A stretch of DNA of 64,000 nt from Coffea arabica (lineage: Eukaryota > Streptophyta > Magnoliopsida > Gentianales > Rubiaceae): NCBI RefSeq assembly GCF_036785885.1, contig NC_092326.1, positions 38,960,287-39,024,286 of the forward strand, written 5' to 3'. A program made the position numbers and the translations under genes. This document shows, piece by piece, positions 47,501 to 60,685 of this stretch (the first letter of the stretch is position 1; the number at the start of each line of letters is the position of its first letter). A model generated the notes under the pieces. The model saw only the letters and a list, made by a program, of their open reading frames with translations, did not search any database and had not been told where the DNA came from.

Positions 47501-50500
47501 CACCGAACCAACAAAATCACCTAAAGCTGTGGTAGACAATGACGTAGATGCACAAGAACCTATTAGAGAAAATCAAATTGTAGGTACTAACTACCATGGA
47601 TCAAATACAACGGTCCGTCAAAATGCTGTCCAAGTACAGAGGTCAGAAATTTTACATCAAGAAGCTATTTCGAGCCCAGGTGTTATGCAACAGAGGACAA
47701 GTTCAGGATCTGAAAATGATGGCAAGACAGAAGTTACCTCGACAGCAAATTCCATGAAAATGGATGAAGCAAATGAGAATTCAGAAATAGAAGAGTCCAG
47801 CAACCAAAATCTTATAGCAAGCACCAATGGGTTTATGGATGATGCGTATAAGGCACAAGGTGATTGGAAGGAGGATGAAGGCACTCATCAGGACTTAGTA
47901 GTCAGTGATTATGGTCAGGAAACTGATGTTTTTCAACCATTTGAATGGGAAGAATTACAGGATGATTACGAGCAGGAAGTAGATATGAACCAAGACTGGA
48001 TAAGTGATGTCTCTCGCCCTCGTAGTACTTGGGAAGATCTCAGACAAGCAAGGTATCAGGAAATGCTTGATCCGTTCATGCAGAATGATGAAATCCGCCA
48101 ACTTCTTAATAGGTAAATTAGCTACTGGACTTTGTTTCAACTTAGCACTTTTATTTCTTCGCAGATTCCTGGCCTTTAAGCACGTAAACTGGACATTGCT
48201 CGCAACTCCAGTGGTTGAACTTTACCTGCTGCATCAACTTGAAAATCATGAAAGGCATCACTATTAATGCATACTCAGTACATGAACATTTGCACATGCA
48301 TTGTCTAGGAGATAATTTGAGATTGACAGGTATCTGTTCCTGTACATTCAAATTTATTTCAGAAGAAATTTAGCATTAGAGAATTCACTATGTGCATTTC
48401 TTTAATGTTTAAAAATATTATAGCAAATCTTGGCTGACTAGTTTTTCTCTTTTTTCCAAAGCATCTGCAACGATTAATCAAGGGCATATAGTAGTATAAG
48501 TTTGTGCTGTAAAATGGGATAAAATAATTTAGCGAACTAAGTAGTACTATAGATGTAAATGGATACTTGTAGCTCCTGAAGTACAATTGCTATTTACCCA
48601 TGGCAGCAATATGCAAGCAGATACAAAACCCTTCTCTTAAACCATTTCTGAAAGTTAGTAAGCTATGCAAAATTTAAAAGAACTTGAGTCCATAAAAAAT
48701 TGAAGCTCCCATCCAAGTCGTGTTCCACTTCATTTGTGCCTACTTCCTGGTTGCGCAATACTCTTCTTGCCGGGGTCGTGGTGGGTGGCTCTTGAGTGAC
48801 TTAAAGAGCCTGTTTTCTGTTAGGGTTAAAAAAACAAAAAATCGAGCTACTTAAAGTAGTCACACAAGTTGTATAGAAAAAGGATACGTTTCTCTTTCAC
48901 AACATGAAGAAAATCCACCAACAGTAGCTTTACATTATTGTTTGACAATGTCAGATTAATTTTTTTATCTAAAGGGCAGAGTTACAGAGCTTTCCAAGTT
49001 CAAATGTGGCATGTCGTCGAAAAAGCAACTAAAGTAAGAGTTCGTTTGAAGACAAAACAAAAGAACTTTTAATCTAATTTGTGTATATATAGGCCTTAAC
49101 AGCTTAACCTACAAGTGCAGTCTTCTGTATTCTTGGTTTCATGATGAAGTTGCCTAATTCGCTTCTTTCCTTGTCTTTTGTTACCTTCGAGTTACTGAAA
49201 TTTCATTCGACTTTTTATGCAGGCACGAAATTTTATTTATACAGAATGTCTTGCTGATCTAATTTATATGCTAAATTTAACTTTAGATAGGATATTTTGT
49301 TACTTTTGTTCTATTAACAGTCATGCTCCTCGTCTATTTGTAGAAAAAGCGTTTCGAATTTCCTTTCCAGTGGTCTGAGAGAGGGTATAGATAGACTGAT
49401 GATGTCACGCACACAAAGTCAACCAAATGAACAGGCCAATCAGAGACAGGAAGAGCACAATTCATATCAAGTGGAAGAAGTGACAAAGAAGGTAGAAATG
49501 CAAGAAGTACAGAAAGAACCTGAAGAAAGAGTAGAAGAGGAAGAAGAAATTGCGGATCACAGTAATGATCTTGGAGAAGATGAGTCGGATGAGATCCAAA
49601 CTGGACGAGAATACACTGAATCCCAGGATTATTTTGGACAAACAACATCGTGGGACTACAATCAAGATAATGAAGTGGGTGATAACTACTTTGATCCAAC
49701 TGAATTTGAATCTCCCGAACAACCTCTCTCACCTTCTTCCCCTCCGGAAACTCAACCAAGCTCTTCCTTCACTAATCATCCTTCAATAGTAAGTAGCTAT
49801 TGCAAAAAAGTTACTTGTCATTCTCGGATCATTTGAACATAGTTATAATGGAGTCCCGGATTGTCAGGAAATGGAGTTCATCTATGAGTTGAGAGGCAAC
49901 ATGGAGCAACTCCATCAAGAGATCTCTGAACTACGACGATCAGTAAAGAGCTGCATTGACATGCAGGTCAAGTTACAAGAATCCCTTACGCGGGACGTGA
50001 CAACTGCTTCATGTCATTCAGGTACGGTTTTGCAGTATAAAATATGTTCCCGTTTCCCTAACCAGTAGAATCATTTCCTAGGTTTCTTTGGGTTATATGC
50101 ATCCCATTAGTGTGGTGTCAGAATAGGACGTGCTTCTGTTGCCTATCATGAAAGCGGACTAAAGTATGCTGGATATCCTATTCTCTTCAAGATAAAGGAT
50201 GAGATTGTTGATCTGATTTTCAACCCTGTGACCTTTGCTTCTTCCTTCTTCTTGAACATTTAACATTTAGCTTTTAGAAAGGAAACAGAATGAACTTACT
50301 CACACTATCTCACCGCATTATTATACTTTTCATTAGCTAGCGTAATCGTTGGCATGTATCTCATGAAGTAACTAATGGTTTTGGCAGGTACTGGAAGAAA
50401 GAAAAGAAAGGATTCATCACAAAGTAAGAAATCCGGCAGAGGAAGATGTTATATTTGCTATGAGATGCAAATAGATTCTCTTCTTTACAGGTATCTTGCC

Positions 50501-50750
50501 AAAATAAATTGAGATAATATTTGCTTTCATCAGATTGAGAAGCCATATTGAATTGATTCCATGATAAAAGCCTTAATGTCTTAATAGCATTGATATATAC
50601 CAGTAGTCTAATATCTTCTAATGGCTCTTCAGATGTGGGCACATGTGTACGTGCTTCAAGTGCGCCAGTGACCTGCAATGGGGCAGTGGAAAATGTCCAA
50701 TTTGTCAAGCTCCAATAATCGATGTCGTGCGCGCTTATGCTTGTTCATGA
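44564..50750 (+). CDS. Large RING-HC finger protein, probable E3 ubiquitin ligase
   Basis: Seven exons (44564-45856, 45959-46074, 47297-48112, 49344-49788, 49868-50021, 50388-50490, 50633-50750) join without a frame break into 1014 residues. Most of the length is disordered and charged. Near residues 75-130 a motif of the type IDYTDLWVHNPRS/IDFTDLWVHNPQR occurs twice. A conserved stretch in exon 2 (AMLRVRFLRRGAEG) and another in exon 3 (RPRSTWEDLRQARYQEMLDP) recur in the family. A coiled-coil-like segment in exon 5 (EFIYELRGNMEQLHQEISEL) precedes the C-terminal C3HC4 RING: CYIC, YRCGHMCTCFKCA, KCPICQAP, ending VVRAYACS. The RING type resembles that of plant relatives such as Arabidopsis At5g04460 (from memory). 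Role and substrate are unknown. The acceptor of exon 3 (TTTTGCAG at 47296) is the one that keeps frame; a small error there is possible. Intron 2 contains a TTG/TCG microsatellite near 46485-46512. Confidence 0.9.
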
Positions 50751-52673
50751 AGTACAGACGATTGAGTTCATCAGAAGGGTTGTGTAAAACCTAGAGTTTT
50801 TTATCCAATAATGGATAAAGAAGGATGAATTTTTGCTCCTGGTTTTTTCACCTTCTTGCCTTCTTTTTTGCTCAGTTATTTTTCCGTCTTTGTTCCTCAT
50901 TGCAGTGCCGGTTTCCTAATCTAAGTTAGATGCCACTGTAGGAAAAAAATTTGCCAGTTGATTGCCCGTGTTCACGGGCTTAACTAACTAACGTTTACCA
51001 CTACTTGCTCTGTAGATCTTACTCAGTTTATTCTGTCAGAAGAAGTAAAGCATTCAACCAATTTTCTGGTTTATCGATACAATGCTATCAAGTCTCATGA
51101 ATATATATATGTATGTAACTCTTTGCTCTTACTGTCTCTTGCAACGTTCGCAGATCATGATCAATCCGACTGTTGTTGTTACTTGAAAGGAGAAAACTAT
51201 TTGAATGAAATTCTCAGCAAAATTTCAAGCAATATACAGAAATTGCATACTTAAATGAAACTAATAGGCAAATGCTGCCCCACTCGAAACATGACATAGT
51301 GTCAAACCGTTTATTTACAATTTGCCAAATCCATATTTAGAAATGAGGATTATGGATATCAAGAAAGTTAACTTTTTCTTCATTTCCTTATTTTTTTTTT
51401 CCTCAAAGGATGGTATAGTATTACAGAATGATCACTTAACAACATCCTCCTTAAAAAAAAAAAAAAAATCCTCCTAAACTTCAAAGGGTTGCAGCCCTCC
51501 AAGAAATGACATGAAGGCCAATTCCAATTAAGAATTTCCCAAGTAAAGGCAAGTCCTCCAAGTGGAGAGTAGAGTAGATAAAGCAGTACATTGAAGCCAT
51601 GCAGAGAATGCATGCCCCTTTCAAAAGGAAGAAAGCGAAAACGAAAAAGAAAACTAAAAAAAATAATTGAAAAGGTCAAAAAAAAAAAAAAAGAAAAGAA
51701 GAGGTAAATATGATAGAAAACATCAATTTCATCACATGAGGTGCATTGTGAAAGGCAAAATGCTAGATTTGCTGCGGTAAAATTTGAAGACCACAGGAAA
51801 AATTTTACAAAGTGGCATTAAACTTGATTCCTAAGCCACCGTCTTTCTTTGATAACAAAGAAACAGAAAAGGAATGCAAAGTTCCCTATTCCACAATACA
51901 TTTTCACCAATTGCCTGAATATGAAGACAGAATAAGAAGACAAAAGTGCAGGCAATAATTATTCACACTATTGATCATTAATAATCCTGAACCTATCCTC
52001 GACACTCAAGCAGTGACGAAAGAGATAGTACTGCATGATGGCAAGTGTCCCATATTTAGAGTTATTATTGCTTAGAAGAAACAATTCACAATGCACAAGT
52101 TATTTGAACAGAAGCAAAGGCGGGTCTCTTTCAACCAAAGCTAGATGATGATCATGCCCTCCATCTCTTTCTTTGTTTCTTCTTTTTACTTCCTGACGTG
52201 ATTACTTATAATCATCCATCATCCAGAATTTCCACATAGATGCCAGCACCATTGTCCCATCTACAGGGACATGAGACCTCCATCTCCTTTAATGTATTCA
52301 ACAAGAACATGTGGCCCTTGACCACTAGACAATTCCTGTGTATATTGGACAACTCAAATTGAAGTCATTTTACATCTTTTGTTTTATATTCGTCTCTTTA
52401 TTGAGCTATGTTGGTGTTTACATAATCATCTCATCCGTAGCAGTACAAACTTCAGCAGTGGATATGATTTTTGCAAACTATTCACCGGGTTCGACTATTC
52501 ATAGGAAAAAATATGACTCAGCGATCTGGTCAGAGAAAAATCCAATTTTGGTTGACATTCCCATTCAATAGTTCCCCAGAGTAACAATCGACTGTGTCTA
52601 GGATAGTCCATGAAGCTGTGTTGGTCCAAACTCAACTAACGGGGCACAGAAAATTGAACGCAGGGCAGGGGCA

Positions 52674-52892
52674 GTTGCCAGTTCAACTTTCGTGAACAAT
52701 GTAACTTTTTTTGAACGTTTTGTAATTCTACGTAAACTTCTTATGCATCCTTATAATAGAGGTATGATATTGTGTTACTATTTATATGGTTCCCATAATT
52801 CGTCTATGTTGTTAAATTTTACAAATAATTCACGTAGAATTACAACTTGTTCAAAACATGTTATATCGTTCCGAACAATTGCTACTGGCAAC
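52674..52892. mobile_element. 219-bp palindromic MITE or foldback element
   Basis: The ends are GTTGCCAGT and its complement. The arms (52674-52740 and 52828-52892) pair over about 65 bp. Matching parts include GTTTTGTAATTCTACGT(A/G)AA on the left and, in complement, AAGTTGTAATTCTACGTGAA on the right, and GAACAATGTAAC opposite a similar segment. A loop of about 85 bp separates the arms. Transcription would give a long imperfect hairpin. No coding content. Confidence 0.65.
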
Positions 52893-53021
52893 CGTTCAAG
52901 TCTCGTATATTTCTGAGCCGGGCAGAGATCGGGCATAAATGCGATGCTCGATTTAATTGTGAGCCAAACCTGAACTTTATTAGACTTAGACTCCTTGAAA
53001 TTTGACTCGAATAATTATACG

Positions 53022-53055
<34 letters not shown>

Positions 53056-53308
53056 AGTACTATGGTGTACAGTATGGGCAAAAAAGCGGTTACAGAAGGA
53101 GCAGTAGATGGAATTCAAGGAGAAATTCAATAACAGATTACTGCTTAATAGTGTACATACATCACATGTGATTATGTATTAATTTTAAACCTTGAGTTAA
53201 GCCCGAAATTTGAAAAATCCAAATAGTTTATTTGGCATGAGCCAAAATTTGAACTTATCAAAATCTAACTCAAAAAGAGCGAATGATCAAATATGCCTTT
53301 ATCCCTTT

Positions 53309-53475
53309 TTTTTTTTTTAAATCCCCCCTCCCTACTTCCCACCAGTTTCCTCCCTAAAACCCCTACTCGAAAAGTGCCAAGCCAGAAATAGAACTCCAAA
53401 CCTGACAGGCGAGAGCATAGCTCCCTGGCCAACAGCCCAGCAGGCTGTTGGTTAACCGTGCCCCTGTCTACCATA
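53309..53475 (-). mobile_element. Probable tRNA-derived SINE
   Basis: On the minus strand: GGCACGGTTAACCAACAGCC (box A-like), then CCTGTCAGGTTTGGAGTTCT (box B-like), a GC-richer body, and a terminal A-run opposite the T-run at 53309-53320. This is the usual SINE order, but I found no clean target duplication. Confidence 0.45.
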
Positions 53476-54912
53476 CCATGTGCATTCAATTAGAATTTTG
53501 TAAATGTTTTAGGAAGCTAATAAAGGGCGTTGGCAATGTGCAAATTTGTTCGAGCCTTTCATATTTGGTGGGAGTTGCAAGCTTAAACTGGTGATATAAA
53601 TGCAATAAAATGTTAGGCACAGGAACCAAGTTGCCCCATCTAACGTGATCGGGTACCTTGAAGACAAAATAATTGCACTTTCATTGTGCTGGTGCTGTGT
53701 GTTCTCAGTTTTCATTACAGTCAATCAACCTTCAGCCCTTGGTTTTTCTTAGGTACAATATAATGATGGTGCATATGCAGCCTGATGCCAAGAATGTTTC
53801 TGTCACCATGGATCCAAGAAAGCTTGCATGATTGTTATCCTCATTGCTATGGACTATAATAGTAGCTAGGCCCTATGTACTGTTATTAATCATGCAGGAC
53901 AACTTATCATCGATGAATCGTGGTACAAAAATTGGATTAAAGTTATCACCACCATTAGGGTAAAGAAATTTTTTTGTCAAATACGCAAAAAATAATAATA
54001 ATTTCAAAGTTGGATAAAAATTATGTGTCATGCATCCAGCCCGTTTTTTAACAGAAATTTTGTGATATGGGGTAAAGAGGAATGAGTGAGGAATGACACA
54101 TTGCAGGCTTTTCAATGTAGTTGTGCTAGTTATTTTCAAGTTAAGCTGTTGGATCTGTTATTGATCTTCAAGAGAGAACGAACATTTAATCAAACTAATT
54201 ACAGAAAGAGTTGAGTGAGCAAGAGGGGCTAAGGTCCCCTAACCAAAAGCTGCAGAGCAATATCACTGCAAAACTACTTGAACTATGCATATACATTCAA
54301 GGCATCAGGCATAGATCCCCCGATCAAGATTTCAATTCACAATAATCTCTTAATCCTCATGAGTGTAACAATCCCTTCACATCAAAAAGGATTATTGCAC
54401 AAATATTTAGTACATATTGCAGGCAATCTAGCATCACTCATTGATAGCAATAGAAAGCAGGAATGTGGACGGGTATAAAAGGATAAAGCTCCCCTTGAAG
54501 ACAAGAGTGCTATACGCAGCTCAAAATTCGAAAATTCCAACTGCAACTTTATGGCGCAAGTTTCTGAATTACCGCTTGAGTCCTTAACAAATATGTGGTG
54601 CGCAATCTTCAAATACTTGGAAGGAAGACCCGATAAACTGCCTGCTTTCAAAACCTTAAGATCACTGATCAGATTCTGGATTCCAGTTTCCAATTTAGAT
54701 TTTCATGAGCTTATTATAAACTGACATGGGAATATATGCCATCATCTTAGTAACACATTTTTGTTGACAACAATTTGCTATATAGTGTCCAGCATAATGT
54801 CATGTGTTTAGTATTTAGGACAAGCATATGCAACTTTACTACTATGATAGAGCCGTCAAACAAGCATATATCTATGCCTTCACAGATTTAGGGCAAAAAC
54901 TTGTGTAACCTT

Positions 54913-55049
54913 GTTTGGGTTGTTTGTTTTCTACGGAAAAATTTTTACGTTCTCTGTGAACACATTTTCTAATTACTTTTTTATTTCATATATATCAAAT
55001 TATTATAATACATTTCTTTACAAAAATTTTTAAAAATGGTAATCTAAAC
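54913..55049 (+). mobile_element. MITE family 2, copy
   Basis: It starts GTTTGGGTTG and ends AATCTAAAC, diverged inverted repeats. The interior TGAACACATTTTCTAATTAC, CATATATATCAAATTATTAT and AATACATTTCTTTACAAAAA match the other copies at the same spacing. Confidence 0.65.
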
Positions 55050-55198
55050 GGAGAGCCATTTATAGATCATGAGATATTTGCAAGGCATTCTTACATTATC
55101 ATACATCATCACTTACCATTAGTCTCTCTCTCTCTCTTAATTATCATACCAATGTGGCCATAAAATATACCAAATGGTCTATAAGCAAGTCTGTAGAC

Positions 55199-55484
55199 TA
55201 AGGGTGCATTACTGCATTTGATAAAATAGAAATCTGAAATCTGAAATATGAATTTATTAAGTTATTAAATTGTTAAATACCAAAATCATAACATTTAAGC
55301 AGTCATAACATTTAAATTATTTAATAGTTTATCACTTATTGTTTGAAGTAAATTTTGCTTACACAATTTAGACCCATTTAATTGATTAAGATGTTCTAGC
55401 TTTGGTAATCAAACACGTCTAAACATATTAAAATTTGAATCTATTACGTTTAAATGTTGAATTAAGTTATCAAACAAGGCCTAA
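55199..55484 (+). mobile_element. hAT-like MITE
   Basis: The left end TAAGGGTGCATTACTGCATT leads to TTTGATAAAATAGAAATCTG. The right end in complement is TTAGGCCTTGTTTGATAACT. Interior GAATTTATTAAGTTATTAAA, TTGTTAAATACC and AATAGTTTATCACTTA matches the remnant at 19991. The target duplication is unclear. Confidence 0.5.
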
Positions 55485-56376
55485 TCCTACACAATTCCTA
55501 CTATTAGAACCAATGGAAACTAAGATTATAAACTCTCTTTTTTTTTATTATTATTATTATCAAACTAAGATCATAAACTTGAACCTCTCTTGAGGATATT
55601 AAAATTTTTATTGGTTGAAGATTGTGATGCTCCAAAAGAAATATGATAAATAAACTTTATAACTTTACAATTAGGACCTGCCGGACTCTAATGATTGATT
55701 GAGAATCGTTTAAACTGCCGTCCAAAGTAAAAAGAAATTTGAGGGGGGTAAATAATTGATTGAAGTTTAGAGTCACATGCATGAATGTCCATCCAAGACA
55801 AAAAGAGAAGACGAAGTAACAAAAACGGAATAAGAGGGAACAAGAGGAGAGAATAAAAGCTGGTCTAGATAACATTAATTTTCTGTCATACACACACATA
55901 TATATATATATCTTGACGGTGACAATAATGTGATATTTTTTATACCTCCAAATGAATGCTTTTCTAAAAAAGGCTAAAGGTTTGAACTTGAGATTGTACT
56001 TCTTACGTACAAGCCAATAATACATGCATAAATCTTATGGAAGGGGAAAGGGAAGAAAAAAAATAAAAGGAAAAAAGTACAATCGGGAATAATAAGAGAT
56101 TCCAACGTGTGGAAGAGTGAGGAATTGATTAGGTTTAACTGCCTGCCTATGTCGAACTAATTCCAACAACTTCAAGGGGCATTCGTACGTTTGGCTGGTT
56201 TTGAGAGCTAGACATGGGAATGGAGATAAGAATAGTCATAATTCTTGGTCCAATTTTCCGGTTTTATTACCCAAATTTTTAGCAATCATACAACACCTTT
56301 GGTTAGTGGAAATGGTGTAAATGGTGATCTTATAGTCCAAAAATGCACAGGAGGATAACGAGCACACTATACTTTT

Positions 56377-56524
56377 GTTTGGATTGTACTTTTTTCACAA
56401 AAAAAATTTTTTACGTATTTTGTGAACATATTTTTCAATCATCTTTTTATCTTACATATATCAAATTATTATAGTACATTTTTCTACAAAAACTTAAAAA
56501 AAAAAAAAAAATAGCGATCCAAAC
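56377..56524 (+). mobile_element. MITE family 2, best-preserved copy (148 bp)
   Basis: It starts GTTTGGATTG and ends CGATCCAAAC, a nearly perfect 10-bp inverted repeat. Interior landmarks are TTTTTTACGTATTTTGTGAA, CTTACATATATCAAATTATT and TAGTACATTTTTCTACAAAA, then an A-run. It is non-coding. I could not assign the transposon superfamily because the flanks give no obvious duplication. Confidence 0.7.
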
Positions 56525-57143
56525 GAGGATGCTTTTTTTAATTGAATTGGTTAAGGAATAGTTGTTCTAAACAAGAACTCAAATCGGTCAGCTTGGTCAA
56601 AGAATTGATTAGTAAATTAAGTATTCAGACTATTATTATTTTTTAAACAAATTCTCACAATTTTTTGTTGAACTTTTTAGGAAAAAAAGATTCACCTTGT
56701 ACATTTAGTTTCTAGGGAATTTAGCATGGTATAATAATGTGAATAATAGCAACAATTTTACCTCTTCGAAATAAGCTAGCTAAAATAAATGCATATTCAA
56801 GCAAGACACACGCATTTTATCTAAGTCTAGGCCGATCTAGAAGATCATGGAAGAGCATTAGGCTTCTTTAGAAAATCTTGATGAGGGTAGTGCAAGTTAA
56901 ATAAATTCACGGGAAGTCTGCAGAGACGTGAAAAGGGCAAATTAAAAGCTTCCCCAAAAAGAGTTTTGTTTGCCTTATTAGTTGATTGATGATTATGCTG
57001 TAAGTTGCAGAATGATGATTCATTAAATCAGCTAGAAACTCACCATACATATGTGAAAGCCCAAATTGTTTCCCTCATTTTTTTTTTCGTTTTATTTCTT
57101 GCTGTAATGAACTAGTTAAAGTTTGAGAGGTAAACAAATTGAA

Positions 57144-57328
57144 GGGTTAATTTTTCCTACATTTCTACATGTAAAATTTTTACACTAGTAGATTTAGATA
57201 TATGCTATAGACTGCATATACAAAGAAGCGGAACTCAAATTTAAATAGTGTGTGGTTTTGTGTCATTTATCCGCACTCGCCAATATTCACACAACCGTGT
57301 ATATTGACAATACAGGAAAAACTAATCC
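57144..57328 (+). mobile_element. Mutator-like MITE, copy E (diverged)
   Basis: The left end is GGGTTAATTTTTCCTACA and the right end in complement is GGATTAGTTTTTCCTGTA, clearly related to the GGATTAATCTTTCCTACA ends of copies B and D. The interior has ACACAACCGTGTATATTGAC. No clean duplication. Confidence 0.55.
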
Positions 57329-58160
57329 ATCAACAAAATGAACTAGCAAAATTAGATTTTCATAAAATAATTTAAGAAAAAAAAAGAGAGAGAAACAATA
57401 TTAACAACACTTACAAAATCGAATGCTAAATATTTCTTTCTGTTGTAGTGATATTTTACCTGTGCTTTTGCATCTTGGAAATGAACCATGTGTTTGTTTC
57501 TAATCCAACTTGGTCGGACCAACCGATTTGATTCGGTTTTTAAAACTACGCGTTTGAGAAGAATATCATATTTTCCTGCTCTGATTGCGATTCCAAGCAG
57601 GAACCTAGCTAGCTAATTAAGGGCCCTAATATTCCATGTTCTCCATAGTATATATGCAATGGAAGACAGACAGAGTAGAATTTGCTAGCTAGGAAGGACC
57701 CCTTTTTTTTAAATACAACTAAAAGGTGATCAGCATAAAAATTTGTAAACTCTGATCATGTGTTTTGCCTAATTTGTGTCTATAAATGCCTTTCATAATT
57801 GACACAATTGTGCTGGTTAGGCACATGGGTTGTTTCCCTTGTGTCTTAATCTTTCCAAGATCGTGACTGGTTTACATGATTAACACAATCCTAAGCGTAA
57901 TTAAAAGGACAAGAACAAGATAATGAGTGGATGGAGGAGATCAACTTTAATCAATCATGGAAATTGCAGGAATTTATCTGGCTAACTTATCTTAGTTCTT
58001 TGTTCATTTTGCTTCTTGTATTTGATAAAGTTGCTTTCTTCCTTTTTTTTTTTTTTTTTTTGTTTTGGTAAAAAGAAGTTTGGAAAGAAGAGAAAGTTAC
58101 CTCGTTCCATAATCAAGGCAAGATACTAGTGCATTTTCCAAAACAGTAGGATTAAAACCC

Positions 58161-58194
58161 GAATTTCTATTAGGCAAGAATTTCTATTAGGCAA
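58161..58194 (+). repeat. Two-copy 17-bp tandem repeat
   Basis: GAATTTCTATTAGGCAA occurs twice back to back, just upstream of the SINE target site. Confidence 0.9.
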
Positions 58195-58216
58195 TGTAAA
58201 CAAGTTACTATCAGTT

Positions 58217-58308
58217 GGGAGAGGATTGAGTTGGGTGGTATGGGGGGAAGGAGTGTAAGGAAGAGGTCTCGAATTCGAGCCCTCCTGCTTACACTAAAAA
58301 AAAAAAAC
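58217..58308 (+). mobile_element. Short SINE with perfect 13-bp target duplication
   Basis: The body of 92 bp has a box A-like GGATTGAGTTGGGTGGTATG, a box B-like GAGGTCTCGAATTCGAGCCC, then CTTACACT and a run of 12 A. GTTACTATCAGTT lies immediately before (58204-58216) and after (58309-58321). It is unusually short and so probably a compact tRNA-derived SINE. Confidence 0.85.
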
Positions 58309-58724
58309 GTTACTATCAGTTAAGCCAACCCTCGATAGCTTGTTAAAGTGATTCAATACCGTGGTTGGATCAAAAAAAGAAGAAAAGAAAATACAAGAAA
58401 AAGCATCTATAGCTAAAGTCAGTTAGTAGATGCTTTTTTTTGGTCCTTTTTTTCTTTTTTGTGGATAAATCTTGGAATTGTATTGACAGGTCTTGTCAGA
58501 CCTCGTAGCTCAGATCATTACTTGCTGTGCTATCACATTCTTGGTTGGAAGGTGGAAGCACTTGCAAACACTTCTAGCTTTCACTGAATAAGATCGATCA
58601 TGACCTCAAGATTTGGACAACGTGTATAACATGAAAGTGAAAATTCGTCTATCTGATTTTCAAACAATTTAGCATAGTGTTATTCTGGCACTTTGGTTTT
58701 CTAGGAAGGCACAAAAAAAAAAAA

Positions 58725-58858
58725 AAAATCCTGTCTGTTATTTTCTGAAAATTTTATAGAAAAATATACTGTAACAATTTAATGCACGTGATGTAAAAAA
58801 AAAAAAAGTGATTAAAAAATACGTTTACAAAAAATGCAAAATTTGACTCGTGTAATCC
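58725..58858 (-). mobile_element. MITE family 2, inverted diverged copy
   Basis: In complement it reads ATTTGGAGGATTAC, then TTTTTTGTAAACGTATTTTT, TAATCACTTTTTTTT and CAGTATATTTTTCTATAAAA. This parallels the better copies in order and spacing. Confidence 0.5.
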
Positions 58859-59619
58859 TCCAAATACCAAGGACCAAGAAAATTGACTCAGAAAATTTGC
58901 TTCACACCCTAATGTTTATTAGTTACAAACTACTAATGCTCATAATCATATATGATTTGACACCGGCCTGTTATTGAAAAACATCACAAGTACCAGACAA
59001 ACGCATTCCAACTTTTCCATGAAATGAAATTAAATCATTCTGCTTGCTATTTTAGGGTTCAAGCACCGAATACAAAACAGGAAATTTTTCAAATAAATTT
59101 AAAAGCTATTGGCTGCAATCGAGTCAAGAAAAGGGATCCATCATGGAAACATTCAACACTGCAATTCTGATATTTCATTCTCCTCCTCTCACCATTGCAG
59201 CGTTACTGTCGCCTAGAGATTGCAAACCCATGTATACATATAAGAATACTGCTTGGTATTTTGTGCAGGAGATTTACATTTTTCATCAGGCACTATCTTA
59301 GACAGTATGGGAAAGGCAGGTGGAAAATGATACCTTTAGAGGAAAATCAATAAACAAAGGGATGGTGATTTTTTTTTTGGAGGGGGGTTGGGCAGTTGTG
59401 GGATAGCATAATCTTGCTTGCCGTAAGAAATTTGCAACTTAAATCATCCACCCAAATTTTGTTTACTGGATTCCATTGTCTTTGATTGCAAGACATCATA
59501 ATTTAGCACCAATCAAAGTCCATAGTCGGTGAATTATTGTCGAACTCCTTTGCCCGCTGGTACAAAATTTCATTTAAGTTGTCAATTCATTTGAATAACT
59601 AAGTGGATCATAAATAAAA

Positions 59620-59785
59620 AGAAACCCTTGTAGATTATACATTGACAATGTATACACTGTTGAGTGTGAATACACGATAATTATTATCACTTTGAATTTA
59701 AACTCTAAATTTTTATACATGTAACATGCATCTAAACTCACCGCTGCTGCATATATTGTTGGTGCAAGAAAGACTAATACTACTT
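59620..59785 (+). mobile_element. Mutator-like MITE, copy F (degenerate)
   Basis: It contains GATTATACATTGACAATGTA followed by TACACTGTTGAG, and on the right GCATATATTGTTGGTGCAAG then AAAGACTAAT. This is the family layout in decayed form. Confidence 0.4.
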
Positions 59786-60566
59786 TAAATCCCATTATTG
59801 AAATTTCAATAAATGATGCTCCATTCATGAATCCTAGAGATACGTTCCTAGAGCTCAGAATCTCCAATTTTATTCATTTAGGGACCACCTCATATGCCCT
59901 TCAGTTAAAGGTGATGAAAATTAAGAAGCAAAATTGGTTAATTACAATTATACATAAGGAATGTCAACTATGCCTATTAGAGCCAATTACAAAAGTCTCT
60001 GTGGACTTTTAAAGACCTCTTATCAGGGTTAGTTCCAACAACTAAAACAAAACTAATGTCTCAAATTCTAACTAATCAGTCTTTCTTGAATAAACTAGCA
60101 TGTTAAAAAGTTGATGTGAGAAAAGAAAGAGAGATAGACAGAATTTCAAGCCAGCTCTAAAGGAAAGAACAATGATTGGTCTTTTTCTGGCCCTCAAACC
60201 CTTCACCCCCACTCCAGCTTGGGTTTTGGGAAGATGGCTGGCAATGAAGCAGAAAAGGCAGAGAAATAAGGGTCCATCAGAGGGCTGGCAATGGCAGTGT
60301 GGCACCACCCTTCAGTCTATCTCTCTATCCCCCTCCCCTACACTTTTTCCCACGTCTGTTATCCTCACACGACATAGAATTAGTGTATTCTTGTGAACAT
60401 TATTTTCTATGAAGGCAATATCATGTAAGGGAAGCAAGATGGAAACCATGAAGATGGACTAAACACCATAGTCCTCTTTTTCTATGTTTACAGCCCTACA
60501 TGTTCCCCAATGTCTACTATACTCGCGCATGTACTACTAGTGCCTAGATTAATCAGAGTCAGACGT

Positions 60567-60685
60567 TTTCTTTTTTAAGCAGGCGAGAAGCGATTTAAGA
60601 AATGAGGAGGGAGAAGAGGGAATTGAACTAAAAAATTTTTAGTTTCTGTGACTATAATCTTAACCATTAGATTAAAAGCTCCTCG
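60567..60685 (-). mobile_element. Possible degenerate tRNA-like SINE
   Basis: The minus strand has a box A-like TAATCTAATGGTTAAGATTA and box B-like TTTTAGTTCAATTCCCTC, with a T-run on the plus strand near 60567-60577 that could be the tail. No target duplication. Confidence 0.3.
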
